From: Micromonospora narathiwatensis
Lineage (GTDB): Bacteria > Actinomycetota > Actinomycetes > Mycobacteriales > Micromonosporaceae
Assembly (NCBI RefSeq): GCF_900089605.1
Contig: NZ_LT594324.1
Span: forward strand, 3,596,001 to 3,660,000
Length of the DNA: 64,000 nt
Direction: 5' to 3'
This document shows, piece by piece, positions 62,012-64,000 of this stretch (positions are counted from its first letter, which is position 1; each line of letters opens with the position of its first letter). The notes beneath the pieces are model-generated. The model was given only the letters and a program-made list of their open reading frames with translations, was not told the DNA's origin and searched no databases. A program made the position numbers and the translations under genes.

Positions 62012-62191
62012 TCAGGAGTCGCCGCCGCCGGCGGGGTCCTCCTCCGCGCGGGACCGGTGGGCGTTGGCCACCGGGCCGTCGGTCACCTGGTATTCGCGGG
62101 GCTCCACCTCGTGGCTCGGCGACCAGCCGGCCGACAGCCGGGTGCGCCGGGTGTTCGCCACCCCACCGGAGTACGTGCTGTGCACGGTCAT
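62012..62191 (-). CDS. 59-aa hypothetical protein
   Basis: A short gene starting at ATG 62191 with GGGGGAAG six to seven bases upstream. The product is hydrophilic (begins MTVHSTYSGGVANTRRTRLS, contains SHEVEPREYQVTDG, ends EDPAGGGDS), without membrane segment or cysteine. It has a strong ribosome-binding site and amino-acid composition unlike a random frame, so it is likely real. No function is known to me. It lies between dnaE2 and the methyltransferase, 95 bp downstream of dnaE2. Confidence 0.6.
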   Translation of the reverse strand: MTVHSTYSGGVANTRRTRLSAGWSPSHEVEPREYQVTDGPVANAHRSRAEEDPAGGGDS

Positions 62192-62286
62192 GTTTTCTTC
62201 CCCCCAGACGAGCGGGCCACTCTGCCCGCGCGTGCCGGCAGTCTCCCGTCTCCCGGTCCGGAAAACCGTAATGTGGATCACTCCAC

Positions 62287-64000
62287 TCAGCGGAAATCCC
62301 GGGACGCCGGGGTGACGGGAGGCTCGATCGCATCCAGTCGGTCCGCGGTGAGGCTGGTGACGCCCTCGTGCCGCTGCAACCGGCCCCGCACCACCAGCGC
62401 CGCGCTGGTGCGGGCGATTCGACGGTATCGCTGCCAGAGCCCGGGGGAGCAAGTGACGTTGAGCATACCGGTCTCGTCCTCCAGATTGAGGAAGGTCACC
62501 CCGCCCGCGGTCGCCGGCCGCTGCCGGTGGGTGACGATCCCGCCGACCCGGATCCGCCGACCCGGATCCACCCCGCCGAGCCGGGCGATCGGCACCGCGC
62601 CCAGGGCGTCCAGCCGGTCCCGGATGAACCGGGCCGGGTGGCTCTCCGGGGACAGGCCGGTGGCCCAGACGTCGGCGACGAGGCGGTCCACCGCCTCCAT
62701 CCCGGGCAGGGTGGGCGGGGTCGCGCCGGTCACCGTGCCGGGCAGCCGACCCGGCCGGTCCTGGGCCGCCGCGCCGGCGGCCCAGAGGGCCTGCCGCCGG
62801 GTCAGCCCGAAGCAGGCGAAGGCGTCCGCGGTGGCCAACGCCTCCAACTGCGCGGCGGTCAGGCCGACCCGCCGGGCCAGATCCGGCATGTCCCGGTACG
62901 GCCCGTGCGCCGTCCGCTCCGCCTCGATCCGCTCGGCCACGTCGTCGCCGAGGGTGCGTACGCTGCCCAGCCCGAGCCGGACCGCCGGCCCGCCCAGCCC
63001 CCAGGCGTGCGGCGGCTCCCCCGGTTGGCTCCCCCACCGGGTCTCCGGGGTGGACTCCAGCACCGCCTTGGCGCCGCTGGCGTTGATGTCCGGCCGGCGC
63101 ACCTCGACACCGTGCCGGCGGGCGTCGTCGACCAGGGTCTGCGGCGAGTAGAAGCCCATCGGCTGGGCGTTGAGCAACGCGGCCAGGAACGGGCCGGGGT
63201 GGTAGCGCTTGAGCCAGGAGCTGGCGTAGACCAGGTAGGCGAAGCTCATCGCGTGGCTCTCCGGGAAGCCGTAGCTGGCGAACGCGGTGAGCTTGCGGTA
63301 GACGTCCTCGGCCAGCTCGCCGGTGATCCCCCGCTCGGCCATCCCGGCGTACAGCCGGTCGGCGATCTGCGCCATCCGTTCCACCGAGCGCTTCGCCCCC
63401 ATCGCCCGGCGCAGCTGGTCGGCCTCGGCCGCGTCGAAGCCGGCCAGGTCGATGGCGAGCTGCATGAGCTGCTCCTGGAACAGCGGCACGCCGAGGGTCT
63501 TCTCCAGCGCGTTGCGCATCAGCGGATGCGGGAACGTCACCGGCTCCTGGCCGTTCTTACGCCGGATGTACGGGTGCACCGAGCCGCCCTGGATCGGGCC
63601 GGGACGGATCAGCGCCACCTCCACCACCAGGTCGTAGAACTCGCGGGGCTTGAGCCGGGGCAGGGTGGCCATCTGGGCGCGGCTCTCCACCTGGAACACC
63701 CCGACCGAGTCGGCCCGGCAGAGCATGGCGTAGACGTCGGGGTCGTCCAGGGTCATGTCGCCCAGGTCGAGCGTGGACCCGATCATGTCGTAGCCGTAGT
63801 GCAGCGCGGAGAGCATGCCGAGGCCGAGCAGGTCGAACTTGACCAGCCCGACGGCGGCGCAGTCGTCCTTGTCCCACTGCAGGACGCTGCGGCCCGGCAT
63901 CCGCCCCCACTCGACCGGGCAGACCTCGATCACCGGCCGGTCGCAGATCACCATGCCGCCGGAGTGGATGCCCAGGTGCCGGGGGAAGGTCTGGACCTGG
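62287..64000 (-). CDS. dnaE2: error-prone DNA polymerase DnaE2 (C-terminal part, partial)
   Basis: About 571 C-terminal residues are inside the window; the gene continues beyond 64000. The frame enters with HLGIHSGGMVICDRPVIEVC, then VLQWDKDDCAAVGLVKFDLLG, VVEVALIRPGPIQGGSVHPY, LMQLAIDLAGFDAAEADQLRRAMG, ASYGFPESHAMSFAYLVYASSW and MGFYSPQTLVDDARRHGVEV. The C-terminal OB fold (IRVGGIVTHRQRPATAGGVTFL) is present. DnaE2 makes damage-induced mutations with ImuA/ImuB. The accessory genes are not visible here; dinB, another translesion polymerase, is 2.2 kb downstream. Confidence 0.95.
   Translation of the reverse strand, partial: QVQTFPRHLGIHSGGMVICDRPVIEVCPVEWGRMPGRSVLQWDKDDCAAVGLVKFDLLGLGMLSALHYGYDMIGSTLDLGDMTLDDPDVYAMLCRADSVGVFQVESRAQMATLPRLKPREFYDLVVEVALIRPGPIQGGSVHPYIRRKNGQEPVTFPHPLMRNALEKTLGVPLFQEQLMQLAIDLAGFDAAEADQLRRAMGAKRSVERMAQIADRLYAGMAERGITGELAEDVYRKLTAFASYGFPESHAMSFAYLVYASSWLKRYHPGPFLAALLNAQPMGFYSPQTLVDDARRHGVEVRRPDINASGAKAVLESTPETRWGSQPGEPPHAWGLGGPAVRLGLGSVRTLGDDVAERIEAERTAHGPYRDMPDLARRVGLTAAQLEALATADAFACFGLTRRQALWAAGAAAQDRPGRLPGTVTGATPPTLPGMEAVDRLVADVWATGLSPESHPARFIRDRLDALGAVPIARLGGVDPGRRIRVGGIVTHRQRPATAGGVTFLNLEDETGMLNVTCSPGLWQRYRRIARTSAALVVRGRLQRHEGVTSLTADRLDAIEPPVTPASRDFR

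Overview
This window is high-GC actinobacterial chromosome, with strong GC bias at third codon positions, frequent GTG and occasional TTG starts, and many start/stop overlaps of the ATGA, GTGA or TGATG type. Three things point to Micromonosporaceae, most likely Micromonospora or a close relative: the dcw cell-division cluster with Wag31/DivIVA, SepF and MurT-GatD but no FtsA; PriA in the histidine operon; and interspersed GAGCGAGCG-type repeats. The assignment is inferred from gene content and style, because no rRNA is present. I see no tRNA, CRISPR array, insertion sequence or prophage; this is core chromosome with a few accessory islands.

Layout. 1-4.3 kb: end of an unknown gene, a TetR regulator, and a convergent two-gene ABC exporter whose ATP sites are visibly asymmetric. 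4.4-12.5 kb: mixed genes: a TIGR03085-type metal-binding protein, a class I terpene cyclase, a FadD-type acyl-CoA ligase, an LtrA-like membrane protein, a divergent MocR-type regulator/YczE pair and a small winged-helix-like protein. 12.6-18.8 kb: the histidine run read leftwards (hisD, hisC, hisB, a 56-aa membrane protein, hisH, a 107-aa membrane protein, priA, ridA), with hisF next to it carrying its own promoter. 18.9-23.1 kb: Lon-N-domain protein, DUF2567-like protein, an unusual ParA/MinD-like ATPase and a membrane-anchored unknown.

23.1-46 kb: an almost continuous leftward block. It begins at mraZ (45.95 kb) and runs rsmH, ftsL, ftsI, murE, murF, mraY, ftsW, murG, murC, ftsQ, ftsZ, yggS, sepF, yggT, divIVA, then a membrane protein, DUF167, a CPA1 antiporter, dksA-like, lspA and rluD-like. 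Against the usual actinobacterial order, murD is absent between mraY and ftsW (a 12-bp-arm hairpin lies there instead), ylmD/pgeF is absent between ftsZ and yggS, and ileS is absent between divIVA and dksA/lspA. A divergent murT-gatD operon for lipid II amidation starts opposite mraZ, so most of peptidoglycan precursor synthesis, amidation, flipping, septation and polar growth is encoded within 25 kb.

48-64 kb: a TVP38/DedA-type membrane protein and an APH-like kinase translationally coupled to gatD; leuS preceded by what looks like a complete leucine attenuator (a 12-residue leader peptide with three consecutive Leu codons, a pause hairpin and a U-tailed terminator); a divergent moxR-DUF58-TgpA transglutaminase operon interrupted by a repeat; DUF3040; DNA polymerase IV; a phosphodiesterase/methyltransferase pair; a 59-aa small gene; and the C-terminal part of dnaE2 running off the right edge.

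A recurring regulatory theme is leaderless expression. At least eleven starts are preceded 6-8 nt upstream by a TAnnnT -10 hexamer, including hisD, hisF, murT, dinB, yczE and the leuS leader peptide.
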